DNA of 64,000 nucleotides from Bacteroidales bacterium. Its GTDB lineage: Bacteria > Bacteroidota > Bacteroidia > Bacteroidales > Bacteroidaceae. Location: positions 35,090-99,089 of the forward strand of contig JAQXZK010000012.1 in the NCBI GenBank assembly GCA_029227175.1, given 5' to 3'. The position numbers and the translations under genes are program-made. The stretch's first letter is position 1, and every line of letters begins with the position of its first letter. The notes under the pieces were generated by a model. The model had not been told where the DNA came from and did not search any database. It saw only the letters and a list, made by a program, of their open reading frames with translations. Of this stretch, positions 35,223-44,150 are shown piece by piece.

Positions 35223-36932
35223 TTATTTTCTGTATGCATCAAGTTGGGAAGCATCCATACGAGCGATGAAGTTATGATGCTTTTCCACTTCACTTTCAGC
35301 AAGATTCATGTATACATTCATGCTCTTTGCAAAGAGTTCGGGAGCCTTGTTCGCGTTCTGCAACAGAAGGTGAGCCATAATCAGGTTTCCGGCTTCTTCG
35401 TAGAGATGACGTGCACAGATGTCAAGGAGGTCTTGGTCACCGGCAGCTTTTACAGCTTCGATATCAGCATTGAATTTGGCTGCCATAACTTTCAGACGAT
35501 CCATGTATGGACACAAGTCTTCGCTCACGGTCTGCTGTTCGAAGTCGCTGATTACTTGGCTATACATACCTGTCGTGACATAGCGGATAGCAGCAACAAC
35601 CTGCAACTGTGTGGTACCTTCGTAGATAGAGGTGATACGTGCATCGCGATAGATGCGCTGGCAAGCGTATTCCAGCATGAATCCGGAACCACCATGAACC
35701 TGGATACAGTCGTAACCGTTCTGGTTCGCATATTCTGAGTTCATACCCTTTGCCAAAGGAGTGAATGCATCAGCCAGTTTTGCATATTTCTTCTGCTCAG
35801 CGCGTTCTTCCGGGGTAAGTTTACGTTCGCGTGCAATGTCATCCAGTGCTTTGTAGATATCAACGTAGCGTGATGTCTGGTAGAGCAGTGCGCGGCCGGC
35901 ATCCAACTTTGCCTTGATGTTTGAAATCATTTCATATACGGCAGGGAAGTTGATGATGGCTTTGCCAAACTGCTGGCGATCGTTTGCGTATGCTACCGCT
36001 TCGTTATAAGCAGCCTGTGAGAGACCTACAGACTGAGCAGCAATACCCAGACGTGCACCGTTCATCAATGCCATGACGTATTTGATGAGGCCCAGTTTGC
36101 GGCTACCGCAAATCTCTGCCTTTGCGTTTTTGTAGACGAGTTCGCACGTAGGGGAACCATGGATACCCAATTTGTTCTCGATACGTCGTACGTCAACACC
36201 TCCGTCACGCTTGTCGTAGATGAACATTGACAGGCCACGTCCATCCTTTGTTCCGGCTTCAGAGCGTGCCAATACGAGGTGGATATCTGAGTCTCCGTTG
36301 GTGATGAAACGTTTGCTTCCGTTCAGGCGCCAGCAGTTGTTCTCTTCGTCAAATGTAGCTTTGAGCATGACGCTTTGCAAGTCGGAACCTGCGTCCGGTT
36401 CTGTCAAGTCCATGGACATTGTCTCGCCGTTGCAGACACGTGGAATGAAGCGTGCCAATTGGTCTTCGCTACCAAATTCGTAGAGTGTCTCTACGCAGTC
36501 CTGCAATGACCAGATGTTTTCAAAGCTTGCGTCGGCACATGAAACCATTTCGTTTGCTGCAGAGTATACGGTCATCGGGAAGTTCAGACCGTTGTATTTG
36601 CGAGGCATGGTTACACCGTTCATGCCGGCCTTAATCAGTGCTTCAAGGTTTTCATAGGTCTTGCTTGCGTATCTTACACGCCCGTTCTCGCAGTGAGGAC
36701 CTTCCGCGTCTACAGACTCTGCATTCGGAGCAATGATGTTTGCTGCAATGTCGCCAACAATTTCGAGAGTGTTCTCGTAATTCTCCATGGCGTCTGCATA
36801 GTCCTGTGGAGCTTCTTCGTATTCGTCTTTATCTCTGTATTCGCGCTCTTTCAGTTCAACGATGCGAGGCATCAAAGGGCTGTTTTCCAGTTCGAATTTA
36901 ATTTCCGGATTGTCTGTATAGAAATTTGCCAT
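35223..36932 (-). CDS. acyl-CoA dehydrogenase, long form with C-terminal extension
   Basis: 569 residues: N-terminal helical, beta and C-terminal helical acyl-CoA dehydrogenase domains with MSMDLTEPDAGSDLQSVMLK and GSKRFITNGD (FAD/substrate region). YACQRIYRDARITSIYEGTTQ is the C-terminal signature, and an extra helical domain covers the last 130 residues. It oxidises acyl-CoA and passes electrons to ETF, whose genes precede it. The operon order is etfB, etfA, then this gene, with gaps of 6 and 25 bp. The acyl substrate cannot be read from the sequence. Confidence 0.92.
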   Translation of the reverse strand: MANFYTDNPEIKFELENSPLMPRIVELKEREYRDKDEYEEAPQDYADAMENYENTLEIVGDIAANIIAPNAESVDAEGPHCENGRVRYASKTYENLEALIKAGMNGVTMPRKYNGLNFPMTVYSAANEMVSCADASFENIWSLQDCVETLYEFGSEDQLARFIPRVCNGETMSMDLTEPDAGSDLQSVMLKATFDEENNCWRLNGSKRFITNGDSDIHLVLARSEAGTKDGRGLSMFIYDKRDGGVDVRRIENKLGIHGSPTCELVYKNAKAEICGSRKLGLIKYVMALMNGARLGIAAQSVGLSQAAYNEAVAYANDRQQFGKAIINFPAVYEMISNIKAKLDAGRALLYQTSRYVDIYKALDDIARERKLTPEERAEQKKYAKLADAFTPLAKGMNSEYANQNGYDCIQVHGGSGFMLEYACQRIYRDARITSIYEGTTQLQVVAAIRYVTTGMYSQVISDFEQQTVSEDLCPYMDRLKVMAAKFNADIEAVKAAGDQDLLDICARHLYEEAGNLIMAHLLLQNANKAPELFAKSMNVYMNLAESEVEKHHNFIARMDASQLDAYRK

Positions 36933-36957
36933 TATTCTTCAAGTTAAGCGTGATTGA

Positions 36958-37983
36958 TTATTTAGAGTTCTGCTTGTAATATTTAATCAACTTCGGAACA
37001 ACTTCTTCCACTGTTCCGTTGATTACGTAGTCAGCGATGGTGTTGATAGGTGCGTTTTCATCACTGTTTATAGAGATGATGATGCCGCTTTCCTTCATAC
37101 CTGCAACGTGCTGGATAGCACCACTGATACCGCAAGCAATATATACCTTTGGACGAACCGTTACACCGGTCTGTCCAATCTGAAGGTCATGGTCACAGAA
37201 ACCGGCGTCAACAGCAGCACGACTTGCGCCTACTTCTGCATGGATAGCCTTGGCCAGTTCGTACAACATGTCGAAGCCTTCCTTAGAACCTACGCCATAG
37301 CCGCCTGCTACAATGATGGGAGCGCCTTTGAGGTTGTTTTTGGCTGCCTCTACATGGCGGTCGAGTACTTTGGTCACATATTCTGTTTCGGGAACGAACT
37401 TGGCAACGTCTTCAATGATTACCTTACCGTTGTAGTTCGGGTCAAGTATTTCTGCCTTCATGACTCCACTACGTACGGTGGCCATCTGTGGTCGGTTGTC
37501 CGGATTGACGATGGTGGCAACGATGTTTCCACCGAATGCCGGACGGATTTGGTAAAGCAGTTCATCGTAGTGCTTACCGGTCTTCTTGTCATCGTGCGGG
37601 CCGATTTCAAGAGATGTGCAATCGGCGGTAAGGCCTTATTTTAAAGCGGATGAGACACGTGGACCGAGGTCGCGGCCTACTACGTCGGCACCCATGAGGC
37701 AGATTTGTGGCTTTTCCTGCTTGAAGAGGTTCACCAGTACTGCGGTATGGGGTTTTGAAGTATAGGGAGACAGGCCTTCTGCGTCAAAGATGTGTAGCTT
37801 GTCTACGCCATAGGGCAGAATCTGTGATTCAACGTTTCCTGTGATGTTGTGTCCGGCTGCAATTGCTTCCAATTCTACACCTAAGGTGTTTGCTAATTTA
37901 CGGCCTTTTGTCAAAAGCTCCTGGCTTACTTCGGCAACTTTAGTGCCTTCAAGCTCGCAATATACAAATACGCTGTTTGCCAT
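36958..37983 (-). pseudogene. etfA: electron transfer flavoprotein alpha subunit interrupted by an in-frame TAA
   Basis: Two track ORFs in the same frame (37636-37983 and 36958-37485) together give a full-length EtfA. The N-terminal part (MANSVFVYCELEG) ends at RVSSALK and a single TAA at 37636-37638. Reading continues without any shift as GLTADCTSLEIGPHDDKKTG up to the C-terminal FAD domain with GGYGVGSKEGFDML, SRAAVDAGF and GQTGVTVRPKVYIACGISGAI. Every other codon between the ORFs is open and looks like normal EtfA. This is either a nonsense mutation, a sequence error, or read-through. Without it the acyl-CoA dehydrogenase lacks its electron acceptor. Confidence 0.85.
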
Positions 37984-37989
37984 GATGTT

Positions 37990-38877
37990 TTATCCGATTG
38001 TATGGTTAGCCAAAAGTTCTTGAATGAGACCGTTGATGTCTTCATCTGAACCTGTCAATACTTTGCTTTCTTTTGCTTTGAACACGATGTTCTCCACGTT
38101 CTTTACCTTTGTCGGTGAGCCGGCGAGACCGCACTGTGAGAGGTCGGCATTTACGTCTGCACAACTTAACTGACCTAACTTCAGGTAAGGTTTCTTCTCA
38201 TATTGTTCTGCGTATGGAAGGTCGGCGAATGTGGTGTCTTTGGCCAATTCCATCGGTGCTTTTGCACGCTTGTACTTCATGACAAGTTTGGCATTACGCG
38301 GGCGGCAAGGTGCAGCAGAACCGTTTACTGTCAGGACGAGTGGAAGGGCGGCTTCTACTGTTTCAACGCCACCGTCAATGTGACGTTTGACAACAATCTT
38401 ACCGTCTTTGCAACTGAGAATTTCTTCCGTATAGGTGATTTGGTTCAATCCGAGTTTTTCTGCTACCTGCGGACCGACCTGAGCAGTGTCTCCGTCAATA
38501 GCCTGACGACCGCCAATGATGAGGTCTACATCCGGGCATACATGTTTGATTGCTGTAGAAAGGGCGTAAGAGGTTGCTAATGTGTCAGCTCCTGCAAATG
38601 CGCGATCGGTCAACAGATAACCGCCATCGGCACCACGGAACATGGCTTCACGAATTACATCTGCTGCACGTCCGGGACCCATAGTCACGATTTGAACGGT
38701 GGTTCCGGGGTTTTGGTCTTTCAAACGAAGAGCCTGTTCAAGAGCGTTCAGGTCTTCCGGGTTGAAGATGGCAGGCAACGCAGCGCGGTTTACTGTGCCT
38801 TCCGGTGTCATGGCATCAGGGCCTACATTGCGTGTGTCAGGTACTTGCTTGGCAAGCACAACGATTTTCAAACTCAT
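37990..38877 (-). CDS. etfB: electron transfer flavoprotein beta subunit
   Basis: 295 residues. MSLKIVVLAKQVPDTRNVG and DLNALEQALRLKD open the fold. GADGGYLLTDRAFAGADTLA and LIIGGRQAIDGDTAQVGPQVAEKLG form the AMP/nucleotide-binding region. It is first in the operon etfB-etfA-acyl-CoA dehydrogenase and carries electrons from the dehydrogenase. Two overlapping -7 boxes lie upstream at 38923-38938. Confidence 0.93.
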   Translation of the reverse strand: MSLKIVVLAKQVPDTRNVGPDAMTPEGTVNRAALPAIFNPEDLNALEQALRLKDQNPGTTVQIVTMGPGRAADVIREAMFRGADGGYLLTDRAFAGADTLATSYALSTAIKHVCPDVDLIIGGRQAIDGDTAQVGPQVAEKLGLNQITYTEEILSCKDGKIVVKRHIDGGVETVEAALPLVLTVNGSAAPCRPRNAKLVMKYKRAKAPMELAKDTTFADLPYAEQYEKKPYLKLGQLSCADVNADLSQCGLAGSPTKVKNVENIVFKAKESKVLTGSDEDINGLIQELLANHTIG

Positions 38878-38922
38878 TTTAGTCTTTTTATTAGGTTTTG
38901 AATACTATTCCATAAAACTGCG

Positions 38923-38938
38923 CAAATTTACAAATTTA
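38923..38938 (-). promoter_or_regulatory. two tandem -7 boxes of the etf operon
   Basis: TAAATTTG occurs twice in a row on the minus strand (38923-38930 and 38931-38938), both fitting TAnnTTTG, 46-61 nt before etfB. Confidence 0.65.
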
Positions 38939-39248
38939 CTTTCTATCAACAACTAAAATCACTATAAAAACCGCTCATTTTTGCACAAAAATGCAAAAAA
39001 TGAGCAATGTATTAGCTTAAAGCAAGCTTTGAGTCCGGTGCGTGTTACACGTTGATAGATGGTTTTGATACGGAGGAAGTAGCGGGAGTGTTTGCTCAGA
39101 CTTGCTTTGATGCAGGTTGGTAGAAGGGGGGTGATATATATAGTATATAAGGTATAAAATCCCGAACAGGGGAAAGGATTTTTACCTGATGGCCGTCCTT
39201 CATTCAAAATTATATGCATAGGAAAGACGTTTTAATATTTTAAATATT
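38939..39248. other. gene-free stretch with a strong hairpin
   Basis: There is no supported gene. A near-perfect inverted repeat, GCTCATTTTTGCA with TGCAAAAAATGAGC, lies at about 38970-39004. The 85-residue minus-strand ORF at 38962-39219 runs through it and has no recognisable product. Confidence 0.6.
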
Positions 39249-39256
39249 TATTTTTG
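39249..39256 (+). promoter_or_regulatory. -7 box of the NapHG-like operon
   Basis: TATTTTTG fits TAnnTTTG, 38 nt before the ATG at 39295. Confidence 0.65.
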
Positions 39257-39294
39257 CATCATGTTTTGACAATTCAAACCTAAATCATAACAAC

Positions 39295-40818
39295 ATGTTA
39301 CGTAAAATTCGTATAGCATTGGCGGCTGTCTTTTATGTGCTGATTACGCTCTTATTCCTTGATTTCACGGGAGTCCTGCATCAGTGGTTCGGGTGGCTTG
39401 CCAAGATTCAGTTCTTGCCGGCACTTCTTGCCTTGAATGTAGCAGCAATCATCGGACTCATTGTCTTGACATTGATTTTCGGGCGTGTTTATTGCTCTGT
39501 CATTTGTCCGTTGGGTGTCTTTCAGGATGTGGTGGCATGGATTGGCCATCGTGGAAAGAGATTACCTTACACTTTTTCCAAACCCAAGAACTGGTTGCGC
39601 TGGAGCGTGTTCGCTGTTTTTGTCGTGATATCTCTCCTGGGCTTTGTATCGTTTCTTGACCCTTATGGCGTGTATGGGCGTTTTGTTCATTCTGTCCTGC
39701 AGCCGGCTTACATGAGTGTCAATAATGTGCTGGCTACATGGGCCGAACGTACCGACAGTTATGCTTTCTACAATGTGGATGTATGGTTGAAGAGTCTTCC
39801 TACGCTTATCGTAGCCGTTCTCTGCATTGTAATTGTGACGGTACTGGCTTTCCGTGGCGGTCGCACTTATTGCAACTCCATTTGTCCGGTGGGAACTTTT
39901 TTAGGTTTTCTGGCACGTTTCTCTTGGCTGAAGCCGGTCATTGACACTTCTGTCTGTGTCAACTGTGGCATCTGTGCCCGTAAGTGCAAGGCTTCGTGTA
40001 TTGATGCCAAGGAGCACAAGATTGACTATTCGCGTTGTGTGGGTTGTATGGATTGTCTGTATAATTGTCACAGTGACGCCATTGCATTCTGTCATCCTTA
40101 CAAGCAGCCGCTTCCTTCCTTAAAGAAAGAGACGGCGGCTCCCGAGGCAAAGGCTGCTTCTGCGTCCGAAACCAATAACAACCGTCGTAGTTTCCTGATT
40201 GGTGTCGCATTGGCTTCGACTGCTGTACTGAATGCTCAGGTGAAGCGAAAGAGTGCGAAGTTGAAGATGGATGGCGGTCTGGCCGAAATCACTCCTAAGC
40301 AGGCTCCTCAACGCCAGACTCCGATAACTCCGGCCGGCTCTATCAGTGCCAAGAACATGGAGTCGCATTGTGTGGCTTGTCAGTTGTGTGTATCGGCTTG
40401 TCCGAATGACGTACTTCGTCCGTCTACCAAGCTCAATACCTTTATGCATCCGGAGATGAGTTACGAACGTGGATTCTGTCGTCCGGAGTGTACCAAGTGT
40501 GCCGACGTTTGTCCTGCCGGAGCCATTCACCGGTTGACGGTAGAGGAGAAGGCTTCCACGCAGATTGGCCATGCTGTTTTCGTACGCGAACGCTGTGTGG
40601 CTATTACCGATGGTCAGCCTTGCGGGAACTGTGCCCGCCGTTGCCCCAATGGCGCGATTCTCATGGTGCCTTCCGACCCTAACGATAAGAAATCCATTAA
40701 GATTCCGGCCGTAGACGAGACGCGTTGCATTGGCTGTGGAGCTTGTGAGAACCTTTGTCCCTCACGTCCGCTCAGTGCCATTTATGTCGAGGGTCTTGAA
40801 GTTCATCACAAAATTTAA
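39295..40818 (+). CDS. NapH-NapG-like fused polyferredoxin with internal Tat-like segment
   Basis: 507 residues. The N-terminal half is NapH-like: four membrane segments (about 7-27, 40-63, 102-120, 168-186), the paired motifs CSVICPLG at 67 and CNSICPVG at 193, then two [4Fe-4S] sites (CVNCGICARKC at 221, CVGCMDCLYNC at 248). At 294-313 comes NNNRRSFLIGVALASTAVLN, which looks like a Tat signal. It is followed by a NapG-like domain with four cluster motifs (CVACQLCVSAC, CTKCADVC, CGNCARRC, CIGCGACENLC). So one chain seems to join the quinol-side membrane protein and the exported ferredoxin. The Fe-S aldo/keto reductase follows after 18 bp. Confidence 0.87.
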   Translation: MLRKIRIALAAVFYVLITLLFLDFTGVLHQWFGWLAKIQFLPALLALNVAAIIGLIVLTLIFGRVYCSVICPLGVFQDVVAWIGHRGKRLPYTFSKPKNWLRWSVFAVFVVISLLGFVSFLDPYGVYGRFVHSVLQPAYMSVNNVLATWAERTDSYAFYNVDVWLKSLPTLIVAVLCIVIVTVLAFRGGRTYCNSICPVGTFLGFLARFSWLKPVIDTSVCVNCGICARKCKASCIDAKEHKIDYSRCVGCMDCLYNCHSDAIAFCHPYKQPLPSLKKETAAPEAKAASASETNNNRRSFLIGVALASTAVLNAQVKRKSAKLKMDGGLAEITPKQAPQRQTPITPAGSISAKNMESHCVACQLCVSACPNDVLRPSTKLNTFMHPEMSYERGFCRPECTKCADVCPAGAIHRLTVEEKASTQIGHAVFVRERCVAITDGQPCGNCARRCPNGAILMVPSDPNDKKSIKIPAVDETRCIGCGACENLCPSRPLSAIYVEGLEVHHKI

Positions 40819-40836
40819 AAAGAGAGGAGACAACCT

Positions 40837-42291
40837 ATGAATAATCAATCTATCAATCGTCGTGACTTCCTAAAGTTGGCCGGTGCTACGGCCGTAACCG
40901 CCACAGCGGCTCTCAGTGGGTGTGCTCCCTCTAAGGACGGTCAGCAGGGTGGGGCTTTGAATCCGGGCAGTACCTTGACAGGTCCTATTCCCACCGACAA
41001 GATGACCATGCGTGTAAACCCCAATACCAACGATAAGGTTTCCATCTTAGGATATGGCTGTATGCGTTGGCCGCAGAAGGCTGACCCGAACGACCCGACC
41101 GGCAAGAAGCAGATTCTGGACCAGGAGCAGGTTAACCGGCTGGTGGACTTCGCTTTCGAGCATGGCGTCAATTACTTCGATACGGCACCGGTTTACTGCC
41201 AGGGGATGTCCGAGCGCGTTACAGGTAACGCGCTCAAGCGCCTTCCGCGTGAGAAGTTCTATGTGGCTACCAAGATGAGTAATTTCTCTTATGCCAGCGC
41301 CAAGGATGCAACGCCCGAGAGCATCTTCCAGAACTCTGTGGCCATGTATCATAACAGTTTCAAGGAGTTGCAGGTAGACTACATTGATTATTACCTCCTT
41401 CACTCGATAGGCGGAGGTGGTGACAAGAGTCTGGAGGAACTCGACCGCAGGTTCTTCTCTTCCGGTCTGCTCGATTTCCTGGTGGAGGAGAAGAAGAAAG
41501 GGAAGATTCGTAACTTAGGGTTCTCCTTCCACGGCGATGTGCGTGTCTATGACTATATGATGCAGTTGCATGATGAGGGAAAGTATCATTGGGATTTCGT
41601 GCAGATTCAGATGAACTACCTGGACTGGCAGCATGCGGCGTCAACCAATGCGCGTAATGTCAATGCCGAATACCTTTACAACGAACTGCACAAGCGAGGC
41701 ATCCCGGCCATCATCATGGAGCCTCTCCTGGGTGGGCGTCTGTCAAAAGTGCCGATGCATGTCGTTTCCCGCCTGAAGGAGCGTAAGCCGGAGAACAGTG
41801 TCGCTTCGTGGGCCTTCCGCTTCTGTGGCACTTATGAAGGCGTTCTGACTGTCTTGAGCGGTATGACTTATATGGAACATCTTGAAGACAACCTCCGTTC
41901 GTACTCTCCGTTGGAGCCTCTCACGCAGGAAGACCTCGAGTATCTGGACGGTACATCGGCCATCATTGCCTCTTACCCGACCATTCCGTGTAATGACTGC
42001 AAATACTGTATGCCATGTCCTTATGGCATAGACATTCCGGCCATTCTGTTGCACTATAATAAGTGTGTCAATGAAGGTTCTGTCCCGGAAAGCACGCAAG
42101 ACCCCAACTATCGCAAACTTCGTCAGGCATATCTCATCGGGTATGACCGCAGTGTGCCCAAGCTTCGTCAGGCCGACCATTGCATCCAGTGCAATGAGTG
42201 TAGCCCTCACTGCCCGCAGCAGATTCGCATCCCTTACCAGCTGCAACGCATCAGTGTCTTTGTGGAAAAGCTCAAGCAGAACAAATTGTAG
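40837..42291 (+). CDS. Tat-exported lipoprotein aldo/keto reductase with two [4Fe-4S] sites
   Basis: 484 residues. The N-terminus NRRDFLKLAGATAVTATAAL followed by SGC is a Tat signal ending in a lipobox. The aldo/keto reductase barrel keeps the tetrad positions: Asp and Tyr in YFDTAPVYCQG, Lys in ATKMSN, His in LLHSIG. The C-terminus adds CNDCKYCMPCPYGIDIP and CIQCNECSPHCPQQIRIP, two four-cysteine cluster motifs. Export would separate it from cytosolic NADPH, so electrons may come from the adjacent polyferredoxin; this is inference. The substrate is unknown. Confidence 0.88.
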   Translation: MNNQSINRRDFLKLAGATAVTATAALSGCAPSKDGQQGGALNPGSTLTGPIPTDKMTMRVNPNTNDKVSILGYGCMRWPQKADPNDPTGKKQILDQEQVNRLVDFAFEHGVNYFDTAPVYCQGMSERVTGNALKRLPREKFYVATKMSNFSYASAKDATPESIFQNSVAMYHNSFKELQVDYIDYYLLHSIGGGGDKSLEELDRRFFSSGLLDFLVEEKKKGKIRNLGFSFHGDVRVYDYMMQLHDEGKYHWDFVQIQMNYLDWQHAASTNARNVNAEYLYNELHKRGIPAIIMEPLLGGRLSKVPMHVVSRLKERKPENSVASWAFRFCGTYEGVLTVLSGMTYMEHLEDNLRSYSPLEPLTQEDLEYLDGTSAIIASYPTIPCNDCKYCMPCPYGIDIPAILLHYNKCVNEGSVPESTQDPNYRKLRQAYLIGYDRSVPKLRQADHCIQCNECSPHCPQQIRIPYQLQRISVFVEKLKQNKL

Positions 42292-42474
42292 GCGCAGTTT
42301 TGCTTACTAACCTTGGCTGCACTCGGTAAACTTCAAACAAGTTTGACTCTGCTATCGTTTGCACAAGCTCTCCGAGTAAAGATTGATTAAGCAGATATTT
42401 TTCATTTTAGTTTTTTTGAAGTTTTTACGTCCTGTTCGTTTCTTCTGTTTAATTTTCGGTTTTTGGAAAGTTCT

Positions 42475-42785
42475 ACACAATTGAAGTGATACGAAGGAAG
42501 CGGCGATTGTACTTTTACACAATTGAAGTGACACGAAGGAAGCGGCGGAAGTACTTTTACACAATTGAAGTGTTATGAAGGAAGCGGCGATTGTACTTTT
42601 ACACAATTGAAGTGATACGAAGGAAGCGGCGAATGTACTTTTACACAATTGAAGTGACATGAAGGAAGCGGCGAATGTACTTTTACACAATTGAAGTGAT
42701 ACGAAGGAAGCGGCGATTGTACTTTTACACAATTGAAGTGATACGATGGAAGCGGCGAATGTACTTTTACACAGTTGAAGTGATA
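42475..42785. repeat. array 2: eight copies of a 42-bp repeat
   Basis: ACACA(A/G)TTGAAGTG recurs at exactly 42-bp spacing from 42475 to 42769. The unit continues ATACGAAGGAAGCGGCGATT then GTACTTTT, with small changes between copies. TTGTACTTTTACACAA gives a short stem across the unit boundary. The minus strand stays open and would encode a 14-residue SLQLCKST-type repeat, which I read as a by-product of the 42-bp period. Bases 42292-42474 hold no gene; AAACTT and AAGTTT near 42327-42343 form a small hairpin. Confidence 0.9.
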
Positions 42786-42840
42786 CTGCTATGCCTTCGA
42801 TGAAGTGGTCGATGGCCTGACACAGATATAGGTAAAACCG
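42786..42840 (-). pseudogene. relic of a small mobile-DNA protein next to array 2
   Basis: The minus strand reads FYLYLCQAIDHFIEGIA, nearly the same as IYIYLCQVLDYFIEGIA next to array 3. The 40-bp nucleotide match (ATGCCTTCGATGAAGT and onward to CCTGACACAGATA) is clear. Here the reading runs directly into the repeat array. Confidence 0.55.
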
Positions 42841-42852
42841 GATCAGAAATTC

Positions 42853-43074
42853 TATTGACCGATTGAGGATAAATGGGTGTTGCCACAACGACTATGCAAC
42901 AAAAGGGTTTAGGAAAAGACCTTTTTAAGAAATAATCACCATCTTTGTACACACAAACCTTGCGCGCCAGACAAGGAATCTTCGCCAGCATGACACGACG
43001 TTCTGTCTACAATTTTTGCCATGTTTTGCATCTTTCCTTGCCGGTGTGTGCTTGAACCATTAAAACAAATACTT
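42853..43074 (+). promoter_or_regulatory. duplicated structured leader, copy A
   Basis: This stretch aligns with 44134-44360. From TAAGAAATAATCACC to the ATG the two differ at about a dozen of 155 positions. A conserved hairpin CCTTG-n9-CAAGG sits at 42958-42976, just after a -7-like CATCTTTG (42950-42957). The leader between that box and the ATG is over 110 nt, long for this genome. It begins at a CTATTGACCGATT palindrome relic. Confidence 0.75.
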
Positions 43075-44124
43075 ATGAAGAAGTTTAATATCCTGTTATG
43101 TTTATTGTTTTTACTGGGATTTTTTGTTTTCTGCGCTCAGAGACAAACAGTCCGGTTGAAGGTCCTTCAGCTGAACCTATGGATTCAGGGGAGAATTGTT
43201 CCGGGCGGTGTTGGCGGAATCATTGATATTATCGACCAAACTAATCCGGATATCGTTTTCTTGTGTGAAATTCGAAAGGAGGAAAACAATCCTTTTATCG
43301 ATAACCTGAAAGAAGAGCTAAAGAAAAGGAATAAGGAATATTGCGGAAGATATATGGATCAGGGTGTGACCGTCTTATCTAAATACCAGCTCACGAATGT
43401 TGGTTCCCCCTTCACGCTTGAAAACGGTTCCCGTCCTGTTTGCAAAGCAACACTCGAGATAGGGGAAAAGACCCTAACTGTTTATTCTGTTCATTGGGAT
43501 TACACTCATTATGAATGTTATATGCCTCGAGGATACAGCGGGACAACCTGGAAAAAAATAGAGGCACCGGCAGACAATGCTGATTCCGTTCTGATAGCCA
43601 ATCGGATATCATACCGAGATGAAGGTGTCTCGGCCCTGCTTAAAGATGCCAAGCAAGAAACCGAACAAGGGCATATCGTCATTTTAGGTGGTGATTTCAA
43701 CGAGCCTTCACACTTGGATTGGCAGGCTGATACGAAAGACCTGAGAAACCATAACGGATTAGTAATCAATTGGGATTGTTCCGTCATGTTGCATGAAGCC
43801 GGATATAAGGATGTTTACCGGGAATTATATCCCAATGCAGTAACGCATCCCGGATTCAGCTGGCCTGCCGGAAATCAGGCGGCTCCAATGGAGAAGTTAA
43901 TGTGGGTGCCAGATGCAGACGACCGTGACCGCATTGACTTCATATATTATTATCCGGACAAATCGTTGACCTTGAAAGAGGCGGCTCTTGTCGGCCCCAA
44001 AGAGGATCTTTGTTCAGGAGAAATAGTGGATGGCAAAACACAGGACCATTTTGTCGAGCCACAAGGGATCTGGCCGTCAGATCATAAAGGGGTATTGGCC
44101 ACCTTTGAACTTTGTACGGAATAA
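43075..44124 (+). CDS. exported endonuclease/exonuclease/phosphatase family protein
   Basis: About 349 residues. The start at 43075 gives a signal peptide, MKKFNILLCLLFLLGFFVFC. The EEP fold is complete: VLQLNLWI (Asn), DIVFLCEIRK (Glu), VYSVHWD (His), ILGGDFNEPSH (Asp/Asn), RIDFIYYY (Asp) and WPSDHKGVLA (final His). It would be a metal-dependent phosphodiesterase, phosphatase or nuclease in the periplasm or outside. Its promoter-leader region is shared with the following beta-helix gene, suggesting joint control. The substrate is unknown. Confidence 0.85.
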   Translation: MKKFNILLCLLFLLGFFVFCAQRQTVRLKVLQLNLWIQGRIVPGGVGGIIDIIDQTNPDIVFLCEIRKEENNPFIDNLKEELKKRNKEYCGRYMDQGVTVLSKYQLTNVGSPFTLENGSRPVCKATLEIGEKTLTVYSVHWDYTHYECYMPRGYSGTTWKKIEAPADNADSVLIANRISYRDEGVSALLKDAKQETEQGHIVILGGDFNEPSHLDWQADTKDLRNHNGLVINWDCSVMLHEAGYKDVYRELYPNAVTHPGFSWPAGNQAAPMEKLMWVPDADDRDRIDFIYYYPDKSLTLKEAALVGPKEDLCSGEIVDGKTQDHFVEPQGIWPSDHKGVLATFELCTE

Positions 44125-44125
44125 C

Positions 44126-44150
44126 CCCAAATCCTATTGACCGATTTTTG
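44126..44150. repeat. dispersed palindrome, diverged copy
   Basis: CCCAAATCCTATTGACCGATTTTTG is a variant of the CCCAAATC...GATTTGGG palindrome found intact at 55661 and 63411. It lies directly after the EEP gene stop and before leader copy B. Confidence 0.65.

Noticed and set aside
38962-39219. 85-residue ORF between etfB and the NapHG-like gene
   Set aside because: It has no recognisable motif or start signal and runs through a strong hairpin.
42352-42888. 178-residue minus-strand ORF over array 2
   Set aside because: It is a by-product of the 42-bp period joined to a relic. It has no start signal, and the tail after the repeats is Lys-rich low complexity.
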